The notes under the pieces were generated by a model that did no database searches, had not been told where the DNA came from, and saw only the letters and a program-made list of their open reading frames with translations. Source: Pseudonocardia sp. 73-21 (lineage in GTDB: Bacteria > Actinomycetota > Actinomycetes > Mycobacteriales > Pseudonocardiaceae). Taken from it: DNA of 64,000 nucleotides. Positions 45,720 to 54,459 of this stretch are shown piece after piece. Location: assembly GCF_001899645.1 (NCBI RefSeq), contig NZ_MKVV01000111.1, forward strand, positions 121,169-185,168, read 5' to 3'. The position numbers and the translations under genes are program-made. The first letter of the stretch is position 1; every line of letters starts with the position of its first letter.

Positions 45720-46957
45720 CAGCCCTCCAGCGCGTCCCGGACGGCCACCATCTTGGCCGCGGCCTCGCGCACCTCCACGTCGGGATCCGAGTCGGCCACC
45801 ACGCCGCACCCGGCGATCAGGCGCGCGACCCGGCCGTCGAGCTGGGCGCAGCGCAGCGCGATGCCCAGCTCGCCGTCGCCGTCACCGTCGACCCAGCCGA
45901 CGGGGCCGGCGTAGCGGCCACGGTCCATGCCCTCCAGCTCGGCGATCAGGTCGACCGCGGCCTTGCGCGGGGTGCCGCCCACCGCGGCCGTGGGGTGCAC
46001 GGCCTCGGCGATCCGCAGCAGCGACGCCGGGTTGTCGGTGGGGAGCTTGCCGTACACGTCGCTGGCCAGGTGCGAGACGTTGTGCAGCGCGATCACCGAC
46101 GGGGTGCCCGGCACCTCCAGCTCCGCGCACAGCGGCCGCAGGGTGTCGGCCAGCGACTCGACGGCGAACTCGTGCTCCTGGCGGTCCTTCGCCGACCCGA
46201 GCAGGCGCTCGGCCATGTCGGCGTCGGAGCCGCCCGGGCCGGGCCAGATCGTGCCGGCCAGCACCCGCGACGACACGGTGCCCGCGGTGCGGCGGATCAG
46301 CAGTTCGGGGGTGGCGCCGACCAGCCCGTCGACGGCGTAGGACCAGCACGTGGGGTAGCTGCGGGCCAGGCCGGCGAGCAGGAACCGGGCGTCGAGGGGC
46401 TCCTCGGCCACGGCGAGCAGGTCGTGGGCGAGGGCCACCTTGTCGAGCTCCCCGGCCCGCATCCGCCGGACGGCCTCGGCCACCGCGTGCCGGTAGCGGT
46501 CGGCGGGGAGGTGGCCGTCGGCGTAGCGCAGGGTGCCGCTGGGGCGTACGGGCGTGACCGACCGCATCGCGGTGGCGCTGTCGCCGTCGGCGAACTCGGT
46601 GACCCACGCCCGCCCGTCGCGACGCCCGACGAGCACGCGCGGGACCACGAGGACCGACCCCGGCGAGGAGTCGGCGAACGTGAAGCTGGCGAACGCGACC
46701 GGCCCCGTGCCCGGCACACCGACCTCGTCGTGGACGTCGACGCGGCCGGAGAACGACCGCCACCAGCGGTCGGCCTCGGCGAAGCGGTCGGGGCCGACGG
46801 CCGAGAACCGCGCCACCTCACCCCAGCCCACGAGACCGTCGGACCCCCGCACCCACGACAGGCCGTTCTCGTCGGGAAGCAGGTCGATCAGGTGGCCCGG
46901 GTCGTCGACGAGCCTGGTTCGCACGCCCAACCCGGTCGGTAGCGGGGCGATCGTCAC
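45719..46957 (-). CDS. menF: Isochorismate synthase
   Basis: 412 residues of the chorismate-utilising family. The C-terminal two-thirds hold KVALAHDLLA, VGATPELLIRRTAG, LAGTIWPG, SAKDRQEHEFAVESLADTL and the metal-binding end AVGGTPRKAAVDLI, GPVGWVDGDGDGELGIALR and IAGCGVVADSDPD. It converts chorismate to isochorismate, the substrate of MenD, encoded convergently beside it. GTG at 46957, 7 nt after TACTCT, gives the normal length; the frame is open much further upstream but is non-coding. A siderophore or salicylate role is possible, but the context favours menaquinone. Confidence 0.9.
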   Translation of the reverse strand: MTIAPLPTGLGVRTRLVDDPGHLIDLLPDENGLSWVRGSDGLVGWGEVARFSAVGPDRFAEADRWWRSFSGRVDVHDEVGVPGTGPVAFASFTFADSSPGSVLVVPRVLVGRRDGRAWVTEFADGDSATAMRSVTPVRPSGTLRYADGHLPADRYRHAVAEAVRRMRAGELDKVALAHDLLAVAEEPLDARFLLAGLARSYPTCWSYAVDGLVGATPELLIRRTAGTVSSRVLAGTIWPGPGGSDADMAERLLGSAKDRQEHEFAVESLADTLRPLCAELEVPGTPSVIALHNVSHLASDVYGKLPTDNPASLLRIAEAVHPTAAVGGTPRKAAVDLIAELEGMDRGRYAGPVGWVDGDGDGELGIALRCAQLDGRVARLIAGCGVVADSDPDVEVREAAAKMVAVRDALEG

Positions 46958-47038
46958 TGTTCCGAGAGTAGGAGGCCGGGAGCCGCAATGCGCGTCCGGC
47001 CCGGGAGGCGAGGACCACACGTCGTAGGATCGGCGGCC

Positions 47039-47515
47039 GTGACACCTACGGGGAACACGCGCACCCGGGCCGTCGACGAGCTGGCCGACCTGGTGCGACC
47101 GGCGATCCGGGCGGTGTCCCGGAGCGCCCCCCGGATCGTGCAGGGTGTCGCGCTGGTGCTCACGTTCATGGCGCTGTTCGCGCTGATCGGGGCCGGTCTG
47201 GACGATCGCACGATCTCCGCGAACCAGGCCGTCGCCCAGGCGCAGGTGCTCGACGGCTCCACGTTCTTCCGCACGCTGGTGCAGTTCACGGCGGCCGACG
47301 GTCAGGCCCACACCCCCGAGCTCGGGGTGTTCTACCCGCGCGGCCTGGAGCCGGGCACCACGGTCGCCGTCGAGTACGACGTGACGAATCCCGATCTGGT
47401 GCGGGTGGCCGGTCGCACCTTCCTGTCCGGCGTGCTGCCGCTCGGCGTCGGCATCGTCGTGGTGTGGGCGATCGCGGTCCCGTACTCGATGTGGTTGCGC
47501 CGCCGTCGGCTCTAG
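47039..47515 (+). CDS. DUF3592-like membrane protein
   Basis: 158 residues with two membrane helices (about 38-58 and 128-150) around an extracytoplasmic beta domain (TLVQFTAADGQAHTPELGVF, TVAVEYDVTNPDLVRVAG). This is the DUF3592 pattern. The function is unknown. It lies between menD/menF and mgtA, as does Rv0556 in M. tuberculosis (recalled). GTG at 47039 is 8 nt after TAGGAT (47025-47030). Confidence 0.8.
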   Translation: MTPTGNTRTRAVDELADLVRPAIRAVSRSAPRIVQGVALVLTFMALFALIGAGLDDRTISANQAVAQAQVLDGSTFFRTLVQFTAADGQAHTPELGVFYPRGLEPGTTVAVEYDVTNPDLVRVAGRTFLSGVLPLGVGIVVVWAIAVPYSMWLRRRRL

Positions 47516-47723
47516 TCCCTCGAAGCACCGACGTCCTCGGTCTCGACCGGTTCGCCGTCGCCGACCGCCCGTCACGGTCCCGCGCGCGGAGCCGCCGCTG
47601 CCCCCGAGGTCCGACGAGGCGCTGGGCGCGCGCAGCGTCGGCCCGTGGCACCAGCTGGCGCCGGGGCGGAAGACGGCAGAGACCCCCTACGACGCGAGGG
47701 GCGCCACGCCTGGCTGACCTCCG
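47516..47723. other. Intergenic region after the DUF3592-like gene
   Basis: 208 bp between two convergent genes. GC-rich with no clear long hairpin and no gene-like frame on either strand that I trust. Confidence 0.4.
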
Positions 47724-48536
47724 TCAGCGGGTCTGCCACCAGGTCAGGACCCCGTCCAGTGCTCCCGGGGCCGCGACGATCATCATCCCGGTCGGGAGGG
47801 GGTCGGGGTGGCCGGCGCCGTCCACCACCAGCGCACCGGCCTCCGTCGCCAGGCACACCGCACCCGCGACGTCCCACTCCTGGAAGTGGTCGAGCACCGC
47901 GGCGACGGCGTGGCCCAGCGCCACCTGGGTGATCGCGAGCGCGGCCGAACCCAGCACCCGGACGCCCGCGTGCGCGGCGGCGGCCCGGCGGGTGAACCCC
48001 GGGGCGGTGTCGAGGGTGAGCTCGGCGCACACCAGCCCGCCGACCGGGCTGCGCGGCGCGACCCGCACGGGCACGCCGTTGGCGCGCACCCCGCGGCCCC
48101 GGGCGGCGGCGTAGATCTGGGCGCGGCTGGGGTCGGCGATCACCCCGACCACGGGGCCGAGCGCGTCCACCAGCGCGAGGCTGTAGGCGCACCACGGGAA
48201 GCCGGAGACGTAGTTGGCCGTGCCGTCCACCGGGTCGACCACCCACCGGTAGGGGGCCGTGGCCGCACCCGCGTCGGAGCCGTACTCCTCCCCGACGACC
48301 GGGACGCCCGGGAAGTCGGCGGCCAGCACCCGGCGGGTGTGGCGTTCCAGGGTGCGGTCGGTGTCGGTGACCCAGTCGAACGGGTTGGCCTTGTGCCCCG
48401 CCCCCGCCTGGATCTCCCGGCCTGCGGTGGCCGTGATGACCTCGGCGGCGTCGTTGGCCAACCTCCCCGCCACCTCGAGCGCGCGGGACAGCAGCCCCGG
48501 GTCGACCTGGGGCGGGTTCTGCTGCTGGAGGGTCAT
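47724..48536 (-). CDS. Inositol monophosphatase family protein
   Basis: 270 residues. Metal and phosphate motifs are DWVTDTDRTLERHTRR, VVGEEYGSD (about 86-94), WVVDPVDGTANYVSG (about 105-119, the DPxDGT core) and EWDVAGAVCLATEAGALV (WDxAA-like). It may act on inositol phosphate, histidinol phosphate or fructose bisphosphate; the family alone does not tell. In actinobacteria inositol phosphatases feed phosphatidylinositol and mannoside synthesis, which would fit the mannosyltransferase gene that is divergent from it. ATG at 48536. Confidence 0.88.
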   Translation of the reverse strand: MTLQQQNPPQVDPGLLSRALEVAGRLANDAAEVITATAGREIQAGAGHKANPFDWVTDTDRTLERHTRRVLAADFPGVPVVGEEYGSDAGAATAPYRWVVDPVDGTANYVSGFPWCAYSLALVDALGPVVGVIADPSRAQIYAAARGRGVRANGVPVRVAPRSPVGGLVCAELTLDTAPGFTRRAAAAHAGVRVLGSAALAITQVALGHAVAAVLDHFQEWDVAGAVCLATEAGALVVDGAGHPDPLPTGMMIVAAPGALDGVLTWWQTR

Positions 48537-48702
48537 ACCCGCCGAGCGTCGGGGGCGCCGGTGTCCCGGACACGACCCGAAGATGACGTGTTGTCGATCA
48601 CCGGGCCAACTGTGCGGCCCGGCACGTGCTGTTGGTGCGGTGTTCGGCGACCCGTCAACCCGACGACGGCCCCGCGGCCGGCGGCTGGGGCACGTTCCAC
48701 CC

Positions 48703-49857
48703 GTGAGAGTCGCGATCGTCTCGGAGTGCTTCCTGCCCGTCGTCAACGGAGTCACCAACTCGGTGTTACGGGTCGTGGAACACCTGAGGCGCGCGGGCCA
48801 CGAGGTGCTGGTGATCGCCCCGGGGCTGGACGGCCCCACCGAGTACGAGGGTGCGCGCGTGGTGCGGATCCCCGCGGTGGACCTGCCCGTCGTGTCGTCG
48901 ATGCCGGTGGGGGTGCCGAGCCGGCGCGTGCTCACGGCCTTGCGGGAGTTCGCCCCCGACGTCGTGCACCTGGCGGCGCCGTTCGTCGTCGGTTTCCGGG
49001 GGCTCAACGCGGCCCGGCGCCTGGGGATCCCGACGGTGGCGGTCTACCAGACCGACGTGGCCGGTTTCGCGTCGTCGTACGGTCTCGGGCTCACGGCCCG
49101 GGCCGCGTGGCGCTGGACGTGCCGGCTGCACGGCCAGGCCGACCGCACCCTCGCCCCGTCGAGCTGGGCCACCGAGGCCTTGCGCGAGCGTGGGGTGCCG
49201 CGCGTGCACCAGTGGGCGCGCGGCGTCGACACCAGCCGGTTCACCCCGTCCAAACGGGACGCTCGCCTGCGCGCCGAGCTGGCGCCGGACGGCGAGCTGC
49301 TCGTCGGCTACGTCGGCCGGCTCGCGCCGGAGAAGCAGGTGGAACGGCTCACCGCGCTCGCCGACGTGCCCGGGACGCGGCTGGTGGTGGTCGGCGACGG
49401 CCCCGGCGAGGAGCGCCTGCGCGCCGCGCTGCCGTCGGCGGCGTTCCTCGGCTTCCGCGGCGGCGACGAGCTGGCCCGGATCTACGCCTCGCTCGACGTG
49501 TTCGTCCACACCGGACCGTCGGAGACGTTCTGCCAGGCGGTACAGGAGGCGCTCGCCTCGGGGGTGCCGGTGGTGGCGCCGAACGCGGGCGGCCCGCGCG
49601 ACCTGGTGCTGCCCGGCCGCACCGGGTTCCTCGTGCCGCCGCGACCGGTGGGCACCGACGCCGACGACCCCGACGCGATCGCCGCCGACGCCGTGCTGCG
49701 CGCGGCCGTCGTCACCCTCACCGACGACGCCACCCGCGCCCGTTTCGGCTCGTCGGCGCGGCGGTCGGTGCTGCGCAAGACCTGGAGCACGGTCTGCGAC
49801 GAGCTGCTGGCGCACTACGCCGAGGTCCTCGGCGCGGCGGCCGCCGCTGCCGCGTAG
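48703..49857 (+). CDS. mgtA: GT4 glycosyltransferase, GDP-mannose-dependent mannosyltransferase (MgtA-like)
   Basis: 384 residues, GT-B fold. Begins VRVAIVSECFLPVVNGVTNSV and has AVYQTDVAGFASSYGLG, LVGYVGRLAPEKQVERL (donor phosphate binding) and the EX7E motif in ETFCQAVQEALASG. As I recall, Rv0557 (MgtA/PimB) has the same N-terminus and the same place before menG. It mannosylates lipid acceptors for lipomannan-type glycolipids in mycobacteria. GTG at 48703; the stop shares a base with the next start. Confidence 0.88.
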   Translation: MRVAIVSECFLPVVNGVTNSVLRVVEHLRRAGHEVLVIAPGLDGPTEYEGARVVRIPAVDLPVVSSMPVGVPSRRVLTALREFAPDVVHLAAPFVVGFRGLNAARRLGIPTVAVYQTDVAGFASSYGLGLTARAAWRWTCRLHGQADRTLAPSSWATEALRERGVPRVHQWARGVDTSRFTPSKRDARLRAELAPDGELLVGYVGRLAPEKQVERLTALADVPGTRLVVVGDGPGEERLRAALPSAAFLGFRGGDELARIYASLDVFVHTGPSETFCQAVQEALASGVPVVAPNAGGPRDLVLPGRTGFLVPPRPVGTDADDPDAIAADAVLRAAVVTLTDDATRARFGSSARRSVLRKTWSTVCDELLAHYAEVLGAAAAAAA

Positions 49858-50960
49858 TGCGCATCGTCCAGCTCGCCAACTTCTACGGGCCCCGCTCCGG
49901 CGGCCTGCGCACCGCGCTGCACCACCTGGGCGCGGGCTACGCCGGGCGCGGCCACGAGGTGGTGCTCGTCGTGCCCGGCCACCGCGGGGCCGACGAGGTG
50001 CTCCCGTCCGGGATCCGGCGGATCACCGTCGCCGCGCCGCAGCTGCCCGGCACCGGGGGCTACCGGGCCGTCGACCCGTGGCGGGTGACGCGGTTGCTGG
50101 AGCGGCTGCGCCCGGACGCGATCGAGGTCTCCGACCGGCTGACCCTGCGCGGGCTCGGCCGCTGGGCGCAGCGCCACGACGTGCCCGGCATCGTGATCTC
50201 CCACGAGCGCCTCGACCGGCTGCTGACGCAGTTCCTGCTGCCCGAGCCCGCCGCCCGCCGCGTCGCGGACGTGGCCAACGAGCGGATGGCCGACGCCTAC
50301 GACACGGTCGTCTGCACCACCTCGTTCGCCCGGGCCGAGTTCGACCGGATCGGGGCCCGCAACGTCGCGCAGGTGCCCCTCGGCGTGGACCTGGCGACCT
50401 TCTCTCCGCGCCACCACTGCTCCGACCTGCGCTCGTCGCTCGCCCGCGACGCCGAGGTGCTGCTGGTCCACTGCGGACGGCTGTCGGCGGAGAAGCACCC
50501 CGAGCGCAGCATCGACACGCTCGCCCTGATGCACGACGCCGGGCACCGCGTGCGGCTCGTGGTGGCGGGGGACGGGCCGCGGCGGCCCGCGCTGGAACGC
50601 CGGGCGGCGGGGCTGCCGGTGACGTTCCTCGGGTTCGTGCCCGACCGCTACCGGCTCGCGACGCTCCTGGCCACGGCCGACGTCTCGCTCGCCCCCGGCC
50701 CGCACGAGACGTTCGGTCTCTCCGCGCTCGAGGCGCTGGCCAGCGGGACGCCGGTGGTGGTGTCGGCGAGCTCGGCGCTGCCGGAGATCGTCGGGGAGTC
50801 GGGCGCTGCGGCCGTCGACTCCTCGGAGGCCTTCGCGGCGGGCGTCACCACCCTGCTCGCGGCCGAGGAGGGAACGCGCCGTGCTGCGGCCCGCACCCGG
50901 GCCGAACGGTTCGGCTGGCCGGACTCCGTCACGCGGATGCTGGCCGCGCTCGGAACGTGA
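49857..50960 (+). CDS. GT4 glycosyltransferase
   Basis: 367 residues, GT-B fold. Begins VRIVQLANFYGPRSGGLRTA and contains VVCTTSFARAEFDRIG, VPLGVDLATFSP, LVHCGRLSAEKHPERSIDTL and ETFGLSALEALASG. The donor is probably a nucleotide sugar such as GDP-mannose, by analogy with its neighbour. GTG at 49857 overlaps the last base of the mgtA stop TAG, so the two are translationally coupled and likely act in one pathway. The frame is open upstream for 2 kb but is a shadow of mgtA there. Confidence 0.88.
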   Translation: MRIVQLANFYGPRSGGLRTALHHLGAGYAGRGHEVVLVVPGHRGADEVLPSGIRRITVAAPQLPGTGGYRAVDPWRVTRLLERLRPDAIEVSDRLTLRGLGRWAQRHDVPGIVISHERLDRLLTQFLLPEPAARRVADVANERMADAYDTVVCTTSFARAEFDRIGARNVAQVPLGVDLATFSPRHHCSDLRSSLARDAEVLLVHCGRLSAEKHPERSIDTLALMHDAGHRVRLVVAGDGPRRPALERRAAGLPVTFLGFVPDRYRLATLLATADVSLAPGPHETFGLSALEALASGTPVVVSASSALPEIVGESGAAAVDSSEAFAAGVTTLLAAEEGTRRAAARTRAERFGWPDSVTRMLAALGT

Positions 50961-50961
50961 A

Positions 50962-50995
50962 ACGGGCACCGCCCCCGTGCGGGGGCGGCGCCCGT
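50962..50995 (+). terminator. Stem-loop after the second glycosyltransferase
   Basis: ACGGGC (50962-50967) pairs with GCCCGT (50990-50995), and CCGCCCCC with GGGGGCGG, closed by a GTGC loop. It starts 2 nt after the stop. Confidence 0.8.
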
Positions 50996-51321
50996 GAGCT
51001 CGGCCAACCGGCGACCAGGCGTGCACGGTGGGTCCTGTGGGTGGTCTCGGCGGCGGGGGGCGGGTGTCGCCCCTCGACGCAGACCCAGGACGCTTCGGCC
51101 TCGTCGCGGCATGCTCCGCGTGGGTACCTGTTGCCCGAGCAGGATCACCGACCGGGGGGACGCACCTTCTCCGCCGATACGCCCTTGGCCTGCCGTTTCT
51201 CCTGAGACATGTCTACGCCGGACCTCCGCTCGTGACAAGGGTCACAGCATGATCGAGCGGTGAGCGGGCCCCGTCTCCCCCGACCGCGCGCCGTCGCTAC
51301 GGTCCGTCGCGGGAGGTGCAC
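50996..51321. other. Intergenic region before the ABC transporter genes
   Basis: 326 bp without a credible gene. Small frames exist on both strands but have no start context or family features. The right end carries a -10-like TACGGT (51298-51303) and the ribosome site GGGAGG (51311-51316) for the ABC gene. Confidence 0.5.
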
Positions 51322-52014
51322 GTGAGCGGGAACGCGCCGAAGAAGCCGGGGCGGAAGCCGGTGCGCAAGGCCGTGCGGCCGCCGTCGGCGCCGGTGGTCC
51401 TGGACGTCCGCGAGGTGTCGAAGGCCTTCGGCGGCCAGGCGGTGCTCGACCGCGTCTCGGTCCGCGTCCCCGCGGGCAGCGCCGTCGGGGTCGTCGGGCC
51501 GAACGGGGCGGGCAAGACCACCCTGCTGCGCTGCGTCGTGGGCAGCGAGGTGCCCGACTCCGGAGCGGTGCTGTTCGACGGGGAGAAGCGCGCCGAGACC
51601 GATCCGCGCTTCCGGGCCGACGTGGCGGTGCTCGTCGACGACCTGGACGTGTTCGGCGACCTGTCGGTGCTCGAGCACCTCGACCTCCTGGCGTGCGCGC
51701 ACGGGGTGCCGGACGCCCGCGCGGTGGTGGACGCCGTGCTCGACGACGTCCGGCTGACCGCGTCCGCCGACCACCTCCCCGCCACGCTGTCGAGCGGTCA
51801 GCGCCGCCGGTTGGCGCTGGCGTCGCTGCTGGTGCGGCCACGGCGGCTGCTCGTGCTCGACGAGCCGGAGCAGCGGCTCGACACGGCCGGACGGGCCTGG
51901 CTCGTCGAGCGGCTGCGGGCGGAGAAGGCGGCCGGCCGGGCCCTGCTGTTCGCCTGCCACGACGACGAGATCCTGCACGCCGTCGCCGACGACGTCGTGC
52001 GGATCGGCGAGTGA
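51322..52014 (+). CDS. ABC transporter ATP-binding protein
   Basis: 230 residues, one ABC domain after a Lys/Pro-rich start. Walker A is GPNGAGKTTLLRCVVG (about 63-78). The signature region reads TLSSGQRRRLALASLLVRP and Walker B LLVLDEPEQRLD; the usual DEPT threonine is a Glu here. The downstream partner is the membrane protein coupled by GTGA. GTG at 51322 has GGGAGG 5 nt upstream. Confidence 0.9.
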   Translation: MSGNAPKKPGRKPVRKAVRPPSAPVVLDVREVSKAFGGQAVLDRVSVRVPAGSAVGVVGPNGAGKTTLLRCVVGSEVPDSGAVLFDGEKRAETDPRFRADVAVLVDDLDVFGDLSVLEHLDLLACAHGVPDARAVVDAVLDDVRLTASADHLPATLSSGQRRRLALASLLVRPRRLLVLDEPEQRLDTAGRAWLVERLRAEKAAGRALLFACHDDEILHAVADDVVRIGE

Positions 52015-53402
52015 CCCCGCGGTGGCGTGACGTCCGCGCCCGGCTGCGGGGGATGCGCCGCGCGAAGCGGCCGTCGCTGATGACCGTGGCCGGGAACGTC
52101 TACCAGACGCTGCTCTACACGGTGATCATCGGCGGGGTGTTCGTCCAGGTCCTGCGCTCGGTGCTCGGCGACCTGCTGGTGCCGCCGGGCACCGGCACCC
52201 AGTACTGGCTCGGCGCCGCGACGGCGCTGCTGGGCCTCGCGCTGGTGCTGCGGGTGCTGCCGGCCCTGGGCCCGGTCACGGTCGGCCCGGCCGCGGCGTC
52301 CTGGCTGCTGGCCGCGCCGATCGACCGCGGCGCGTTCCTCGCGTCCCGCTACCTGCTGGTCGTGGCCGGTGGCGCGGTCGCCGGGGCCGCGGTGGGCGGG
52401 GCGGCGCTGCTGGTGGGGCTCACCGCGGACCTGCCCGGCGCGGTCGGCCTCGTGGTGTCCGCGGCGGCCGTCGGGGTGCTGCTGGCCGTGCTGGCCGTGT
52501 GGGCGCAGGTCCGCCGCGGCCGGGAGCGCGTGCTGGTGCGCACCGCGGGCGCCCTGACCGTGCCCGCCGTGGCGGGCATCGCGGTGGTCGTGCTGCTCGA
52601 ACGCGCCGGCTCCGCGCCGCAGGCCCCGCCCGGTGGCGCCGCGACGGAGGCACTGGTCGGGGTCGCCGTGGTCGCGCTCGTGCCGGCCGTGGTGGCCGCC
52701 GTGCTGGGGCGGCTGCGGCTGCGCGGCCTCGACCGCACCGCCGTGACCGCGGCCGGCCCGCTGATCGCGGCGCTGACGCTGAGCGTGGGGTTCATGGACG
52801 GCTCGATCACCACGGGCGTCTCGCGGGAGCGGCGGCTGCAGGCGATCGGCACCGTGCGGTGGGCGCGGCGGTTGCGCGGCAGCCGGCGCCGCGCGCTGGT
52901 GCTCGCCGACCTCCGGCGGATGGCGCGGGCCCGTTCCGCCCTGGCCACGGCCGTCGCGCTGCTGGTGGTGCCCTACCTGGCGTCGGTGGTCGTGCCGCCG
53001 CGGGTGGTGCCGATCGCCCAGCTGCTGGGCGCGACGCTGGCCGCGGGCGGCCTCGCCGACGGGCTGCGCGCCGTCGCGGCCTCGCGCGGCCTGCGCCGCA
53101 GCCTCGGCGGCACGAACCCCGACCTGCTGGCCCTGCACGGCGTCGGCCCGGCGGCGGTGGCCGTGCTGTGGACGCTCCTGGTGGCGCCCGCGGGCGGGTC
53201 GGTCCTGTCGCTCGTGCTCGTACCGGTGAGCGCGCTCGCCGTGGTCGTACGGTTCGCGACGCGCCCACCCCGCACCTACGGGGGGTCGATGGTCGACACC
53301 GGCGTGGGGCTCGGGCCGCTGCCGGTCGGCATGCTGGTGGAGCTCTCGCGGGGCCCGCTGCTGTTCGTCGTGCTGGCCGGGGTCCAGCTGCTGGCGGGCT
53401 GA
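52011..53402 (+). CDS. ABC-type membrane permease (DUF6297-like)
   Basis: 463 residues with ten or more hydrophobic segments spread over the length, for example TLLYTVIIGGVFVQVL, WLGAATALLGLALVL, AVGLVVSAAAVGVLLAVLAV and SALATAVALLVVPYLASVVV. No soluble domain of note. It is the likely transmembrane partner of the ATPase encoded just before it, whose stop overlaps its GTG. I think it belongs to the DUF6297 family of actinobacterial exporters. The cargo is unknown. Confidence 0.8.
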   Translation: MTPRWRDVRARLRGMRRAKRPSLMTVAGNVYQTLLYTVIIGGVFVQVLRSVLGDLLVPPGTGTQYWLGAATALLGLALVLRVLPALGPVTVGPAAASWLLAAPIDRGAFLASRYLLVVAGGAVAGAAVGGAALLVGLTADLPGAVGLVVSAAAVGVLLAVLAVWAQVRRGRERVLVRTAGALTVPAVAGIAVVVLLERAGSAPQAPPGGAATEALVGVAVVALVPAVVAAVLGRLRLRGLDRTAVTAAGPLIAALTLSVGFMDGSITTGVSRERRLQAIGTVRWARRLRGSRRRALVLADLRRMARARSALATAVALLVVPYLASVVVPPRVVPIAQLLGATLAAGGLADGLRAVAASRGLRRSLGGTNPDLLALHGVGPAAVAVLWTLLVAPAGGSVLSLVLVPVSALAVVVRFATRPPRTYGGSMVDTGVGLGPLPVGMLVELSRGPLLFVVLAGVQLLAG

Positions 53403-53438
53403 CACGCCGCGACCGGCGCGGCGCCGTAGGCTCGACCC

Positions 53439-54125
53439 GTGAGCCGCGCCGACCTCGACAAGAACCCCCGTGACGTCGCCGCGATGTTCGACGGTGTCGC
53501 GCGCCGCTACGACCTCACCAACACCGTGCTCACCGCGGGGCAGGACCGCCGCTGGCGCACGCTGACCCGCGCGGCGCTGGACCTGCAGCCGGGGGAGAAG
53601 GTGCTCGACCTCGCCGCCGGCACCGCGGTGTCCACGGTGGAGCTGGCCCGCTCGGGCGCGTGGTGCGTGGCCGCGGACTTCTCGATCGGGATGCTGCGCG
53701 CCGGCGCCCGCCGCGAGGTGCCCAAGGTGGCGGCCGACGCGCTCGCCCTGCCGTTCCAGGACGCGTCCTTCGACGCCGTGACGATCTCGTTCGGCCTGCG
53801 CAACGTCGCCGACCCCGACGTGGCGCTGGCCGAGCTCGCGCGCGTCACCCGGCCCGGCGGGCGGCTCGTCGTCTGCGAGTTCGGCCGCCCCACGTGGGCG
53901 CCCTTCCGCGCCGCCTACTTCCTCGGGCTGGAGCGGATCCTGCCCGCCGTGGCCGAGCGCGTGTCGAGCAACCCCGAGGCCTACACCTACCTGGGTGAGT
54001 CGATCCGGGCCTGGTCGCCGCAGCCCGACCTGGCCGCCCGCATCGCCGAGGCGGGCTGGGGCCAGGTGGGCTGGCGCAACCTCGTCGGCGGCGCCGTGGC
54101 GCTGCACCGGGCCCGCCGCACCTAG
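53439..54125 (+). CDS. menG: Demethylmenaquinone methyltransferase
   Basis: 228 residues, UbiE/COQ5 family SAM methyltransferase for the last step of menaquinone synthesis. VAAMFDGVARRYDLTNTVL, VLDLAAGTAVSTVELA (SAM-binding), ISFGLRNVADPDVALAE and RPGGRLVVCEF are characteristic. GTG at 53439 is 6 nt after TAGGCT (53427-53432). It follows the ABC pair by 36 bp and precedes the nuo promoter region. Confidence 0.95.
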   Translation: MSRADLDKNPRDVAAMFDGVARRYDLTNTVLTAGQDRRWRTLTRAALDLQPGEKVLDLAAGTAVSTVELARSGAWCVAADFSIGMLRAGARREVPKVAADALALPFQDASFDAVTISFGLRNVADPDVALAELARVTRPGGRLVVCEFGRPTWAPFRAAYFLGLERILPAVAERVSSNPEAYTYLGESIRAWSPQPDLAARIAEAGWGQVGWRNLVGGAVALHRARRT

Positions 54126-54248
54126 TACGTCATGATCGTCTCCGCCGCAACGTGACGTGGTCGACGGAGCGCGTCACGGTGCGCAGTTCGTCGTCACATG
54201 CCCTCTCCGCTGCGACGACGTCGCGCGACGGCGTCCGTCCGCGTCCGC

Positions 54249-54268
54249 GGGGTCCGGTTCCGGACCCC
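54249..54268 (+). terminator. Short perfect hairpin downstream of menG
   Basis: GGGGTCCGG (54249-54257) pairs with CCGGACCCC (54260-54268). It is 123 nt after the menG stop and upstream of the Rex site, so it may insulate the nuo promoter from menG transcription. Confidence 0.6.
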
Positions 54269-54315
54269 GGGGGGTCGCGCGCTCCGCCGTTCGCGTGCTT
54301 AGACTCACACCGACT

Positions 54316-54333
54316 TCGTGAAAACCTTCACAA
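54316..54333 (+). promoter_or_regulatory. Rex operator in front of the nuo operon
   Basis: TCGTGAAAACCTTCACAA matches TTGTGAA-N4-TTCACAA at 13 of 14 specified bases. It ends 7 nt before TTAGGT (54341-54346), close to the geometry at the rex promoter, where the gap is 5 nt. Rex is known to repress nuo in Streptomyces coelicolor. Confidence 0.85.
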
Positions 54334-54459
54334 GTAGAAGTTAGGTTCGCCTGGGTCCGGCCGGGACGGCGTTTCGGCCTAGGGTCGGCGCCGGGTGAGC
54401 AAGATCCCAACAGACGTTCCGTCGCGACAACGGCGGCTGCAGACGACGAGGGTGCACGG

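Larger units (their letters stand above)
54126..54459 (+). promoter_or_regulatory. nuo promoter region with stem-loop and Rex site
   Basis: 334 bp between menG and nuoA. It holds a perfect hairpin at 54249-54268, the Rex site at 54316-54333, and a -10-like TTAGGT (54341-54346) 7 nt after it. This leaves a leader of roughly 100 nt before nuoA, which has a GAGGG ribosome site. Confidence 0.6.

Noticed and set aside
50996..51263. Small open frames after the second glycosyltransferase
   Set aside because: No ribosome site, no conserved motif, and arginine-rich composition typical of chance frames in GC-rich DNA.
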